64,000 nt of DNA from Sneathiella marina (GTDB lineage: Bacteria; Pseudomonadota; Alphaproteobacteria; Sneathiellales; Sneathiellaceae): contig NZ_CP098747.1 of assembly GCF_023746535.1 (NCBI RefSeq), forward strand, positions 124,001 through 188,000, given 5' to 3'. Both the position numbers and the translations under genes were made by a program. The number at the start of each line of letters is the position of its first letter. The stretch's first letter is position 1. Positions 17,352 to 24,740 of this stretch are shown here, in pieces. The notes beneath the pieces were generated by a model, which was given only the letters and a program-made list of their open reading frames with translations, ran no database searches and had not been told where the DNA came from.

Positions 17352-17427
17352 ATCCCTACGCCGGTTCTAACCAGATCAGGTTCTACGGGTCAGCTTCTCT
17401 CGCTTCTCAGCCTTTTGGGCGCCCCGA
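17352..17427 (-). promoter_or_regulatory. TPP riboswitch (THI element)
   Basis: On the minus strand the conserved core is present: GGGGCGCC, then CTGAGA, CCGTAGAACCTGATCTGG, TTAGAACCGGCGTAGGGA. These match the thiamine-pyrophosphate aptamer consensus. It lies about 80 nt upstream of thiM. High TPP should shut down the downstream thiM and TRAP receptor genes, probably by hiding the ribosome site. Confidence 0.96.
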
Positions 17428-17585
17428 TGAGTTGACGGCTATAGTAGGCTGAAATCCGGGATTTGCAACGACAAACTTCGCCGAAATACACCAAAAATCC
17501 CGTTATGCGTGATTGAGATAAGACAACACTCTTTTCAGTATGCTAAACTTATTAAAAAGAAACCATTTAACGATCGGACATTTCC

Positions 17586-18797
17586 GTGAACGCCCAGAAA
17601 CTCCGCTTTACCTTTTTGAATTTCGGTCATTTTGTCGATCATTTATTTATGCTGATATTTGCCAAGGCAGCCTTTAGCGCTGGTTTGTCCTTCGGTCTGG
17701 CCCAGGACGGCGCTTACGCAGAGATGATCCCATACGGTATTCCGTCACTTGTGCTATTCGGCGCCTGCGCTCCGATTGCGGCGCATCTGGCGGATAAATG
17801 GCAGCGAAACGGTATGATTGCGGTGTTCTTTATTGGCATTGGGGCGTCGGCTATTGCAACGAGTTTTGCGCAAAGTCCATTGCAAATGGCCTTTGGCTTG
17901 GCGGCAATCGGGGTTTTTGCGGCGATATATCACCCCGTGGGGATAGCCATGATCATACAAGGGGGTGGTAATATCGGCTGGCGTCTTGGCGCCAATGGCG
18001 TCTGGGGTAATATGGGAGTTGCCGCAGCACCGTTGTTGACCGGCTTTATTCTCGCTGATTACAATTGGCAGCTGGCTTTCATTGTGCCTGGGGTTCTGGC
18101 CATTCTCACAGGTATCGGTTTTATTATGTTTGTCCGGCGGGGCCGCGTTCGCCCGCCTGCACCTTCTGCGTCAGAAAAAGCGATGGTTGGGTTTATGCCA
18201 GGATGGCCCCGTGCGCTGCTTGCAATTGCCATGGTTACGTCAGCAGGCGGCTTTGTTTTCGGTACCATGACCTTTGTCATCCCGCGTATGTTTGAAGTCA
18301 GCATGCCGGATGTTACCGTGAACGTTGCAACGACGGGTCTTCTAGCGGCATTGGTCTACGCCCTTGCAGCGTTTGCACAGCTTGTTGTCGGACGGCTTAT
18401 TGATCGTCATGATATCCGAACTGTTCTTCTTGTTGTTGCCATCGCCCAGCCGCTTCTCATTGGCGTGATGTCCATACAAATCAATTTGGCCTTGTTTTTC
18501 TCCACCTTGGCGGCCATGGCTTTTGTTTTTGGGCAAATCCCCATAACCGATGCGGTGATTTCCCGTTATGTCCCGGATGTATGGCGAGCGAAAATACTGT
18601 CTGTTAAATTGCTGCTGAATTTGGTTATCGGAGCTCTCGCCTTGCTTGCCGCTCGTTTCATCCTTGAGTCAGGGGAAGGTTTCGACAGGGTCATGGTCGT
18701 TGCAGCCCTTACCGCCTGTTGTATAACCGGTGCCGCTTTGTTGCTGCCCTCGCAACGGATCATCGACAAAAATCTTTCCGGCACACCGGCGGAATGA
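17586..18797 (+). CDS. MFS family transporter
   Basis: 403-residue membrane protein with about twelve hydrophobic segments and the MFS loop 2-3 motif in AHLADKWQRNGM plus a weaker repeat in GRLIDRHDIR. It begins with GTG at 17586. The closest general look is the fosmidomycin-resistance-like or sugar-phosphate-type MFS exporters, but the substrate cannot be told. It diverges from the thiM operon, with the riboswitch and ~160 bp between them, so a link to thiamine is possible but unsupported; no second riboswitch lies on this strand. Confidence 0.85.
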   Translation: MNAQKLRFTFLNFGHFVDHLFMLIFAKAAFSAGLSFGLAQDGAYAEMIPYGIPSLVLFGACAPIAAHLADKWQRNGMIAVFFIGIGASAIATSFAQSPLQMAFGLAAIGVFAAIYHPVGIAMIIQGGGNIGWRLGANGVWGNMGVAAAPLLTGFILADYNWQLAFIVPGVLAILTGIGFIMFVRRGRVRPPAPSASEKAMVGFMPGWPRALLAIAMVTSAGGFVFGTMTFVIPRMFEVSMPDVTVNVATTGLLAALVYALAAFAQLVVGRLIDRHDIRTVLLVVAIAQPLLIGVMSIQINLALFFSTLAAMAFVFGQIPITDAVISRYVPDVWRAKILSVKLLLNLVIGALALLAARFILESGEGFDRVMVVAALTACCITGAALLLPSQRIIDKNLSGTPAE

Positions 18798-18913
18798 GAT
18801 TTGAGAAATACCAAGCAGGTTTATTTGCCCTGTGTAACGTCAAGTTTGGCTCGGGTGCAGATTATTGCCTGAGCGAAATAGGTGTGCCATAGTAGGAAAA
18901 AAAGGATCTGAAA

Positions 18914-19864
18914 ATGGGCATTTCGCAAACCATTAGACCAAAAAACCTCCTTGCTCCTCCTGTTAAACTGGACGCTGCATTTGAAAATCCGGATGAGGTT
19001 CTTGATCTATTCAAAAAAGGCAGCCCTTATAAAACACTCGCTGCTGTTCACAGAAATGTCGGGGAAACTTCGGCGGGCTGGTTTCGGAACTTTTGGGCGC
19101 TGGGCGGAAAAGTCGTTATGCCGGGCGCTGAACCGTTTTTCAATAATGAACGATTTATGGAAGCGGCAAAAATTGCCTTTCAGGCAGAAGTAATCCGGCC
19201 CGTTGCCATGATGACAAATTTGAACCTTCCGGCGCCGTCCTCACCCTGTCACCAGGATTTACCGTTTTTTCGCGGGGTAACAAACCGTGAGGTGCCGAGC
19301 TGGATGCTTGCGCCAATGGGTTATTCCGGCTTGTTTCATGACTGGGCGATCCCTGTTGCGTCGGCCATAACCTGGTTTTATGACGGCGAAGGCGGTGATT
19401 TTGAGTATTGGCCCAATGGATTGGATAAACCGTCCATAACCGAACGGCCGCCTTTTTCCAATACCTGCGTCCTAGCCGATAACGAATATATGTATCACCG
19501 GGTGGGCGGTGTCGGTAGCCCTGCCGAGTACAGTCATTATGAAAATATCGGATATGATGCCACTCTGGAGCTCTCAAAGGAGAACAGGTGGCAGGTGATG
19601 GAAAGTGGTAAAGATATCGCTGATTTTGCCTTTGATAAGGTCCGTTTGTCTGTTTTATGGAAGGCTTACTGCTTCGAGACGGCCGAGATGGCAGAATCTT
19701 ACGATAATCACAGCTATGACCTGGATACGAAGATGATTGCAGATATCTTCTGTGATGATTTACGGGGTCGCGGCATTGATTGTGTCCGGCCGACGGATTT
19801 CGCCACTGACAAGCAGTGGAAAGAAACCATTACAACTGTTTATGCTGCGGCAACAGCGGATTAG
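18914..19864 (+). CDS. Uncharacterised protein with possible 2-oxoglutarate/Fe(II) oxygenase-type motif
   Basis: 316 residues, not assigned to a named family. An HxD pair (H113, D115 in CHQDLPFF) and a later His-Arg (H195, R196 in MYHRVGG), about 80 residues apart, resemble the facial triad and 2-oxoglutarate arginine of double-stranded beta-helix dioxygenases. Trp and Tyr are frequent between them (WFYDGEGGDFEYWPNG). There is no signal peptide or membrane segment. It stands alone, convergent with a DMT permease 9 bp away. The oxygenase idea is an inference from motif spacing only. Confidence 0.55.
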   Translation: MGISQTIRPKNLLAPPVKLDAAFENPDEVLDLFKKGSPYKTLAAVHRNVGETSAGWFRNFWALGGKVVMPGAEPFFNNERFMEAAKIAFQAEVIRPVAMMTNLNLPAPSSPCHQDLPFFRGVTNREVPSWMLAPMGYSGLFHDWAIPVASAITWFYDGEGGDFEYWPNGLDKPSITERPPFSNTCVLADNEYMYHRVGGVGSPAEYSHYENIGYDATLELSKENRWQVMESGKDIADFAFDKVRLSVLWKAYCFETAEMAESYDNHSYDLDTKMIADIFCDDLRGRGIDCVRPTDFATDKQWKETITTVYAAATAD

Positions 19865-19872
19865 GAATCTTT

Positions 19873-20772
19873 TTAGGTTTGTACTTTCTGTCGATTGACC
19901 AGTGCCATGCCACAAACCATAAGCAAGAGCGCAAACCACAGGAAGTAGGTAAAATCTTCACCGTAAATAAAGAACCCAACAAAGACGCCAGTCATCGTAC
20001 TGACATATCCTATGAGGCTTTGGAAAACGACACCTTGCGACTTTTGAAGCTCGAAAAGAATTAAATAGGATATGAAGGCGGTCAGGATCTGAAAAACCAT
20101 GATCCAGTCAGCTGCGGATGTGAGATAGAACGGCCAGTAGGCTTCCCCGCGCCAGAAAAGGATTGGAAGCAGCATAATCGCGGACATACTAAGGGTACCG
20201 GTTGCTAACTGTGACGCAGATGCCCCTTTGGGCCAGGCGATTGTTCTGAATATGCCACCAGTTGCAAGTGAAAGCGGAATGATTAAAGCGCTATAAGTCC
20301 ATAGAGCGCCTTCGGAGTCTATCAGGGTTGTGCCCGGGAGGTAAATTATGACGGCCCCCGCGAGGCCCAGCAGGACACCAAGTGCCCGCAATCGCCGAAA
20401 TAGTTCCAATTTTAACACGACTGCAAAAACATAGGTTAAAACCGGAACCAATGTGAAGGAAATGGCGACCAGACCAGCACCTATTTCTTCCACGATAATG
20501 ACGGTTGCAAGCGAAGGGATAACGAATGTCAGTAACGCCGAGATGGCATAGTAAATAAGAGAAGCAGGTGCGAGGGACGGTACCTTTCTTGTTACGCATG
20601 TCCATATCAGCAATCCGGCGCTGGCGCCTAAAGCGGCATAAAACATATAGGAAACAGGTGGTATGCCAGCTCGCAGTCCGATTTTACTAAGCGGGGCAAA
20701 AGAGCCCAGGCAAGCACCACCGATTGCCAAAAGCAAATATGGCTGCAGACGAGCGGGTAAAGATGTAGTCAT
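19873..20772 (-). CDS. DMT superfamily (EamA) permease
   Basis: 299 residues with ten predicted transmembrane helices in two EamA repeats (about 10-140 and 155-290), the standard drug/metabolite transporter layout. Typical elements are PYLLLAIGGACLGSF at the start, VIPSLATVIIVEEIGAG before the middle, and the SLIGYVSTMTGVFVGFFIYGE stretch late. It probably exports a small metabolite or amino acid. It is a single gene; no regulator is visible. Confidence 0.87.
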   Translation of the reverse strand: MTTSLPARLQPYLLLAIGGACLGSFAPLSKIGLRAGIPPVSYMFYAALGASAGLLIWTCVTRKVPSLAPASLIYYAISALLTFVIPSLATVIIVEEIGAGLVAISFTLVPVLTYVFAVVLKLELFRRLRALGVLLGLAGAVIIYLPGTTLIDSEGALWTYSALIIPLSLATGGIFRTIAWPKGASASQLATGTLSMSAIMLLPILFWRGEAYWPFYLTSAADWIMVFQILTAFISYLILFELQKSQGVVFQSLIGYVSTMTGVFVGFFIYGEDFTYFLWFALLLMVCGMALVNRQKVQT

Positions 20773-20923
20773 TCAATCTTTCAAAAAAAAGAATTTGGTG
20801 TGTGCAGGTTATCTATTCAATTTCGACGGTATTGAGACTGCTTTCTAAAAATACCATTTCAGTTTAGAACGCTGTAAGTGGGAAAATCCAGTGGAATAAA
20901 CACCCGGTATCTGGAGTATATCC

Positions 20924-21385
20924 TTATTCCGGTTGACCGGGAATGACATCAAGGAATTCCGCCATGGCATTTCCCGTCGCGACAAGTCCGTCAAGTTGAT
21001 TGGTTACCTCTATTTCGAACAGCACCCAGAAACCCTTATCAGTTTGCTTCTTCTCCGTCAGAGTTGCCTTGGCTGTGATGGTATGGCCCAACTGCACGGG
21101 CTTTAGCCATCGGGTTTCCAGCCGGCGATGATATCCTCCCTTAGGCAGGAGCCAATCTGTCAATGTACGCGAAATGAGGGCAAAATTTTGCATACCATGC
21201 ATGATAACGCCTTCAAAACTGGTCTTTCCGAAGGTATTTTCCATGTATTTATCGTCGAAATGTAGCGGATTATAATCCAGCGATGCATCGGCAAAAGCCT
21301 GTATGGTCTCGCGGGTGACGGTGAACGGTCGCCCGGTAATAATCTCGCCGGTCTGGATCTCGTTGAATTGAAGCTGTGCGGTCAT
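20924..21385 (-). CDS. MaoC-like hydratase
   Basis: 153-residue hot-dog-fold protein. The hydratase-2 signature is present: FADASLDYNPLHFDDKY followed by VIMHGMQNFALISR, giving the Asp/His catalytic pair of (R)-specific enoyl-CoA hydratases. The frame extends upstream to 21517, but ATG 21385 has AAGGGGAAAT just upstream and matches the family's N-terminus. It sits 19 bp after another hot-dog protein and probably pairs with it as a two-subunit hydratase. Confidence 0.85.
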   Translation of the reverse strand: MTAQLQFNEIQTGEIITGRPFTVTRETIQAFADASLDYNPLHFDDKYMENTFGKTSFEGVIMHGMQNFALISRTLTDWLLPKGGYHRRLETRWLKPVQLGHTITAKATLTEKKQTDKGFWVLFEIEVTNQLDGLVATGNAMAEFLDVIPGQPE

Positions 21386-21404
21386 GGATCGATTTCCCCT
21401 TGGG

Positions 21405-21887
21405 CTAATTGGGCCGAATTGTTTGTCCGCGACCGGTACAAACAACTTGTCCATGTTGGTTGGTGAACGTATTTTCGTGCACTGCAAATAGTCGATCTTT
21501 CTTGATAAAACGATCAAGGGCCGTCCCGCGCATGGTTATGGTATCACCGGGCCTGATGGGGATATGATACGACCAATTCTGGCCGGCATTAATAGTCCCC
21601 GGTGAGCGCATCCAGTCTTCGGTCGTTGTACAGGCGAACATCAGAAGTATATGGATCGACGCGGGTGCAATAATACCGCCATATGGGGTTGTCCGGGCAT
21701 AGGCCTCATCAAAGTAAATGGGATTGTCTTCACCGACTCCTTTCGCATATCGAGCGATAACCTCTTTGGTAAGGGTGACGGGCCGCGTGTCGCGCAGCTC
21801 TCCGGGGATGATCTGATCCCAGGTCTTTCGTTTATCGACATCCTTCCAGAAATCGGTTTCAAAATTATCAAGGTCAAGAATTGTCAT
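21405..21887 (-). CDS. FAS1-like/MaoC N-terminal-type dehydratase subunit
   Basis: 160-residue hot-dog-fold protein of the MaoC_dehydrat_N (FAS1-like) type: a YAKGVGEDNPIYFDEAYAR motif and PYGGIIAPASIHILLMF. In relatives this half is paired with a catalytic MaoC half to make a full enoyl-CoA or beta-hydroxyacyl hydratase. The gene lies 57 bp after the VOC gene and 19 bp before the MaoC gene, all on one strand. The natural acyl-CoA substrate is not indicated. Confidence 0.83.
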   Translation of the reverse strand: MTILDLDNFETDFWKDVDKRKTWDQIIPGELRDTRPVTLTKEVIARYAKGVGEDNPIYFDEAYARTTPYGGIIAPASIHILLMFACTTTEDWMRSPGTINAGQNWSYHIPIRPGDTITMRGTALDRFIKKDRLFAVHENTFTNQHGQVVCTGRGQTIRPN

Positions 21888-21944
21888 ATAAGCCTCTTTT
21901 CTGGCGATTTACTGACGCGGTGGCGCCATCTCGCTCTTCATTCT

Positions 21945-22727
21945 TCAGGCGGCGGATTGCAGGCGGAAGGTGACACCGCAACATTCAAAACTATTCTCCG
22001 TCGCGGCACATCCCAGATCTTCTGCCTGCTTGAGAACGCGGGAACGGTTTTTGACGGTCATGTTAATGGATGTCAGCATTTCCTGTGAATTTTTCGAATT
22101 TTGGCGAAAAGTGAGGATACCATAGTCGAGCTGGATATCCTGGATTCCGGCTTCGCCTGATTGCAGGGGCTTGTCGCAGAGTCTCGCCCATAATTCTGCC
22201 CGTATCGCAGCTTTCGGACTGCAAAACTCAATTCCCAGAATATCCGAGGTAACATCGGTGCTCAGATATTCCTGCCAGTTATCTCCGGCCCATTCATAGC
22301 GACCAAGCCGGTCATCCCCACCATAATGGTGGTCAAACTCCATCATGGTTGCACCTGTCTGCTTTGGGTTGAGCTGCAGTAAATCCGCTTTTTCATTATA
22401 TCTTTCGAAGATCGGGTCGACGCCTGCCGCGTTGGCAAGTGCCTTATGTTTGGCCACATCACTGCAATCAAAAATCGCCATGTAACCGCCTCGCCCCTGG
22501 TTTTTGGCAAGAAAGCGATGGACGGTGGTATTTTCCACAACGGGTGCAACGATTTCAATAAAGGTTCCGTTGACGGCATACATAATGTTTTCGAGGCCGA
22601 AATTTTCCAGCTGAGAACGATGACAGACATCCAGGCCAAGAAGATGAGACAGATCATGTTCCGCTTGCTTGATGTCAGTTGTGGCTAGGCAGATTTGCCG
22701 GAGCCTTACATAGTCTGGTGGTGTCAT
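21945..22727 (-). CDS. VOC (glyoxalase-like) family protein
   Basis: 260 residues. The N-terminal half is a clear VOC module (LRQICLATTDIKQAEHDLSHLLGLDVCH, then GTFIEIVAPV), like Glyoxalase_3-type proteins; the second half is a diverged repeat ending with a beta-rich stretch. VOC proteins bind a metal and act as isomerases, epimerases or extradiol dioxygenases. It is the first gene of the three-gene minus-strand unit with the two hydratase subunits, so it may act on the same acyl intermediate. Function is unassigned. Confidence 0.75.
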   Translation of the reverse strand: MTPPDYVRLRQICLATTDIKQAEHDLSHLLGLDVCHRSQLENFGLENIMYAVNGTFIEIVAPVVENTTVHRFLAKNQGRGGYMAIFDCSDVAKHKALANAAGVDPIFERYNEKADLLQLNPKQTGATMMEFDHHYGGDDRLGRYEWAGDNWQEYLSTDVTSDILGIEFCSPKAAIRAELWARLCDKPLQSGEAGIQDIQLDYGILTFRQNSKNSQEMLTSINMTVKNRSRVLKQAEDLGCAATENSFECCGVTFRLQSAA

Positions 22728-22902
22728 TTTCCCTCCCGTTTGCCGCCCTGTGGGGCAGCCGGTTTCTTATTTTTGACGACCGTGTAAAAACAGTATTTCA
22801 AAATACAGAAGGAAGGTAAAGGACAGGTTGGATAAAAAATTCTGGAGATACGGCAAAGAAGTTGTCTTTTGCCCCTAAGGGCAAGCGGCGCTGACGCGCC
22901 GC

Positions 22903-23163
22903 TTAGCGATAATACCGTGCCTTGGATAAATCTGCTCCATGATCCACGATTGCGGAAATTTCCGACCGGTGGACGCCAATGCCGCGCAACATGTGGTCAT
23001 TCATACCGGAAAATTCTGCAACGGACTTGTGATAGCTCCATCTCTGCTGAACCGACTTACAGGTGCTAAACAATATTTCCGCGATGCGGGACAATACTGA
23101 GACCGCCACTATGCCGATCGAGATGTTCCGGGTTTCAGTATGTTCTATATATGCGTATGTCAT
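22903..23163 (-). CDS. DUF1127 domain protein
   Basis: 86 residues. The C-terminal arginine-poor but recognisable DUF1127 (YjiS-like) motif, around MNDHMLRGIGVHRSEISAIV, follows an amphipathic N-terminal half. Small DUF1127 proteins in alphaproteobacteria bind RNA or affect phosphate and carbon uptake. ATG 23163 has GGAAGG 9 nt upstream, whereas the TTG at 23169 is too close to it. A GC-rich hairpin (22883-22890 with 22897-22904) overlaps the stop codon and may protect or end the transcript. Confidence 0.8.
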   Translation of the reverse strand: MTYAYIEHTETRNISIGIVAVSVLSRIAEILFSTCKSVQQRWSYHKSVAEFSGMNDHMLRGIGVHRSEISAIVDHGADLSKARYYR

Positions 23164-23322
23164 GTCCAATGTCCTTCCTTTTTATCGTCAGATCGGGGGT
23201 GTCTTTTTTTCTAAAGCCCCTATTGTTCTGATGATTTGAATATGAAGGGTGTTGGTTTCAGCTCCATGTCTGGAATTCGAGATTAATGTTTCAATTGTTA
23301 CGTTGCCGCTTCAATCGAGTAA

Positions 23323-24474
23323 TTATTCAAGCCGTTCAAGCAATTTCACCCAGGTTTTGGCTCTCGGCTCCAGCGAGGAGACCAGGATAAATTCGTCCAG
23401 GGTATGGGCACCGGCACCGTCAGCACCCATACCGTCCAGGGTTGGAACCCCCATGGCTCCGGTGAAATTACCGTCTGAACAGCCGCCGGTCATGGTTGTA
23501 TATTGCAGATCAAGGTCATGTTCGAGGCTTGCGTTCCGTGCAATGTCGAACAAGGCGGCGGTTTCGTCGTTCATTTCAAAGGGGGGCCGATTCATGCCGC
23601 CATCGATGGTGAGACATACATCTGGATCATATGCTTTCAGGCCATGTATGATCGCAACCATCTCTTCTCCGTCCGCCATGGTTTTGACACGCATATCAAC
23701 ATTGATATGGCATTCTCTGGGAACTACATTGGTGCCCGTGCCGCCTTCCACCAACCCTACATTGAGGGAAATCCCACGTTGGTAATCGGTCATGTTCTCG
23801 ATATCCAGAATCTGGCGGGCCATTTCCTTGATGGCACTGCGACCGTCTTCATGCTTGGCGCCGGCATGGGCAGGAACTCCGGTGGTTTTCAGCTGGAAAT
23901 TTCCCCACCCTTTACGGGCCACCACGATTTTTCCACCGTCGCGAGCTGGCTCAGTCACCAGAACATATTTGGCTTTTCGGGCTTCTTCTTCAATATATTT
24001 ACGACTATAGGGACTGCCGACCTCTTCTTCTGGCACAAACATGAAGGTTACCGGCAGTTTCGGGCTGTTGCCCTGCCGTAAGAGATGTCGATAGGCGTAA
24101 TAGGCAAGATACGCGCCGGCCTTCATATCGTAAATTCCGGGGCCATAGAGCTTGTCTGCATCGCGCCGTATGGGATTGTCGCCCTCCTTGGTGCCCAGTG
24201 GATGTACGGTATCGATATGGCTTAGGATCAGGATCCCCGGAGTTGACTCATCCGGATGCGCTGAACGGGCCCGAACAAGATCTCCCCATCCATCTTCCCC
24301 CCTAGTCCGTTCAACTTCAAGACCGGCAGCAAGGCATTGGGCCTCAACCAGCGTCGCCATTTCATTGACAGCCGCCTGATCCGTGGACGGGCTTTCGATC
24401 TTGACCCACTCTAGAATCCCCTCGACAATTTCTTCGGGGTCGATGAGAGGGTGATTTTTTTGATGATTATCCAT
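23323..24474 (-). CDS. M20-family metallopeptidase (ArgE/DapE/carboxypeptidase G2-like)
   Basis: 383-residue zinc hydrolase. Metal ligands are visible in order: H86 and D88 (SHIDTVHP), the bridging Asp in GPGIYDMKAG, the general-base Glu pair in PEEEVGS, a ligand region in VTEPAR and the last His in GAHTLDE. The lid domain lies about residues 200-310. The family cleaves an acyl or peptide bond next to a carboxylate, for example N-acyl amino acids or glutamate conjugates. No signal peptide, so cytosolic. It stands alone; substrate not indicated. Confidence 0.88.
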   Translation of the reverse strand: MDNHQKNHPLIDPEEIVEGILEWVKIESPSTDQAAVNEMATLVEAQCLAAGLEVERTRGEDGWGDLVRARSAHPDESTPGILILSHIDTVHPLGTKEGDNPIRRDADKLYGPGIYDMKAGAYLAYYAYRHLLRQGNSPKLPVTFMFVPEEEVGSPYSRKYIEEEARKAKYVLVTEPARDGGKIVVARKGWGNFQLKTTGVPAHAGAKHEDGRSAIKEMARQILDIENMTDYQRGISLNVGLVEGGTGTNVVPRECHINVDMRVKTMADGEEMVAIIHGLKAYDPDVCLTIDGGMNRPPFEMNDETAALFDIARNASLEHDLDLQYTTMTGGCSDGNFTGAMGVPTLDGMGADGAGAHTLDEFILVSSLEPRAKTWVKLLERLE

Positions 24475-24740
24475 TATATATTATAATTCCCTGGCCTAAA
24501 TCGTAGATTTGTACTTTCCTGCATTTCGGAGGATAAATAAAGAAGAACAATCCTCTCGTTTTTTTCAAAAGTAATACTTTAAATCTTTGAGGCTGACTCA
24601 AAAAAGGGTAGTAACTTAGCCTGATGATGATAGGCTTGCTTTATGGATATTATTGTGAATTTTTGTAGTTCAACTGACTTTTATGCTGTGCGTGACGCGT
24701 GAATATGTTTTTTAACCCTGCCTTAAAAACGGTCTAGGAC

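Noticed and set aside
17428-17585. A second riboswitch for the MFS gene.
   Set aside because: No THI or other aptamer core could be read on the plus strand.
22883-22904. A GC-rich hairpin as an intrinsic terminator after the DUF1127 gene.
   Set aside because: The stem overlaps the stop codon but no T run follows on the minus strand; kept only as a note in the gene entry.
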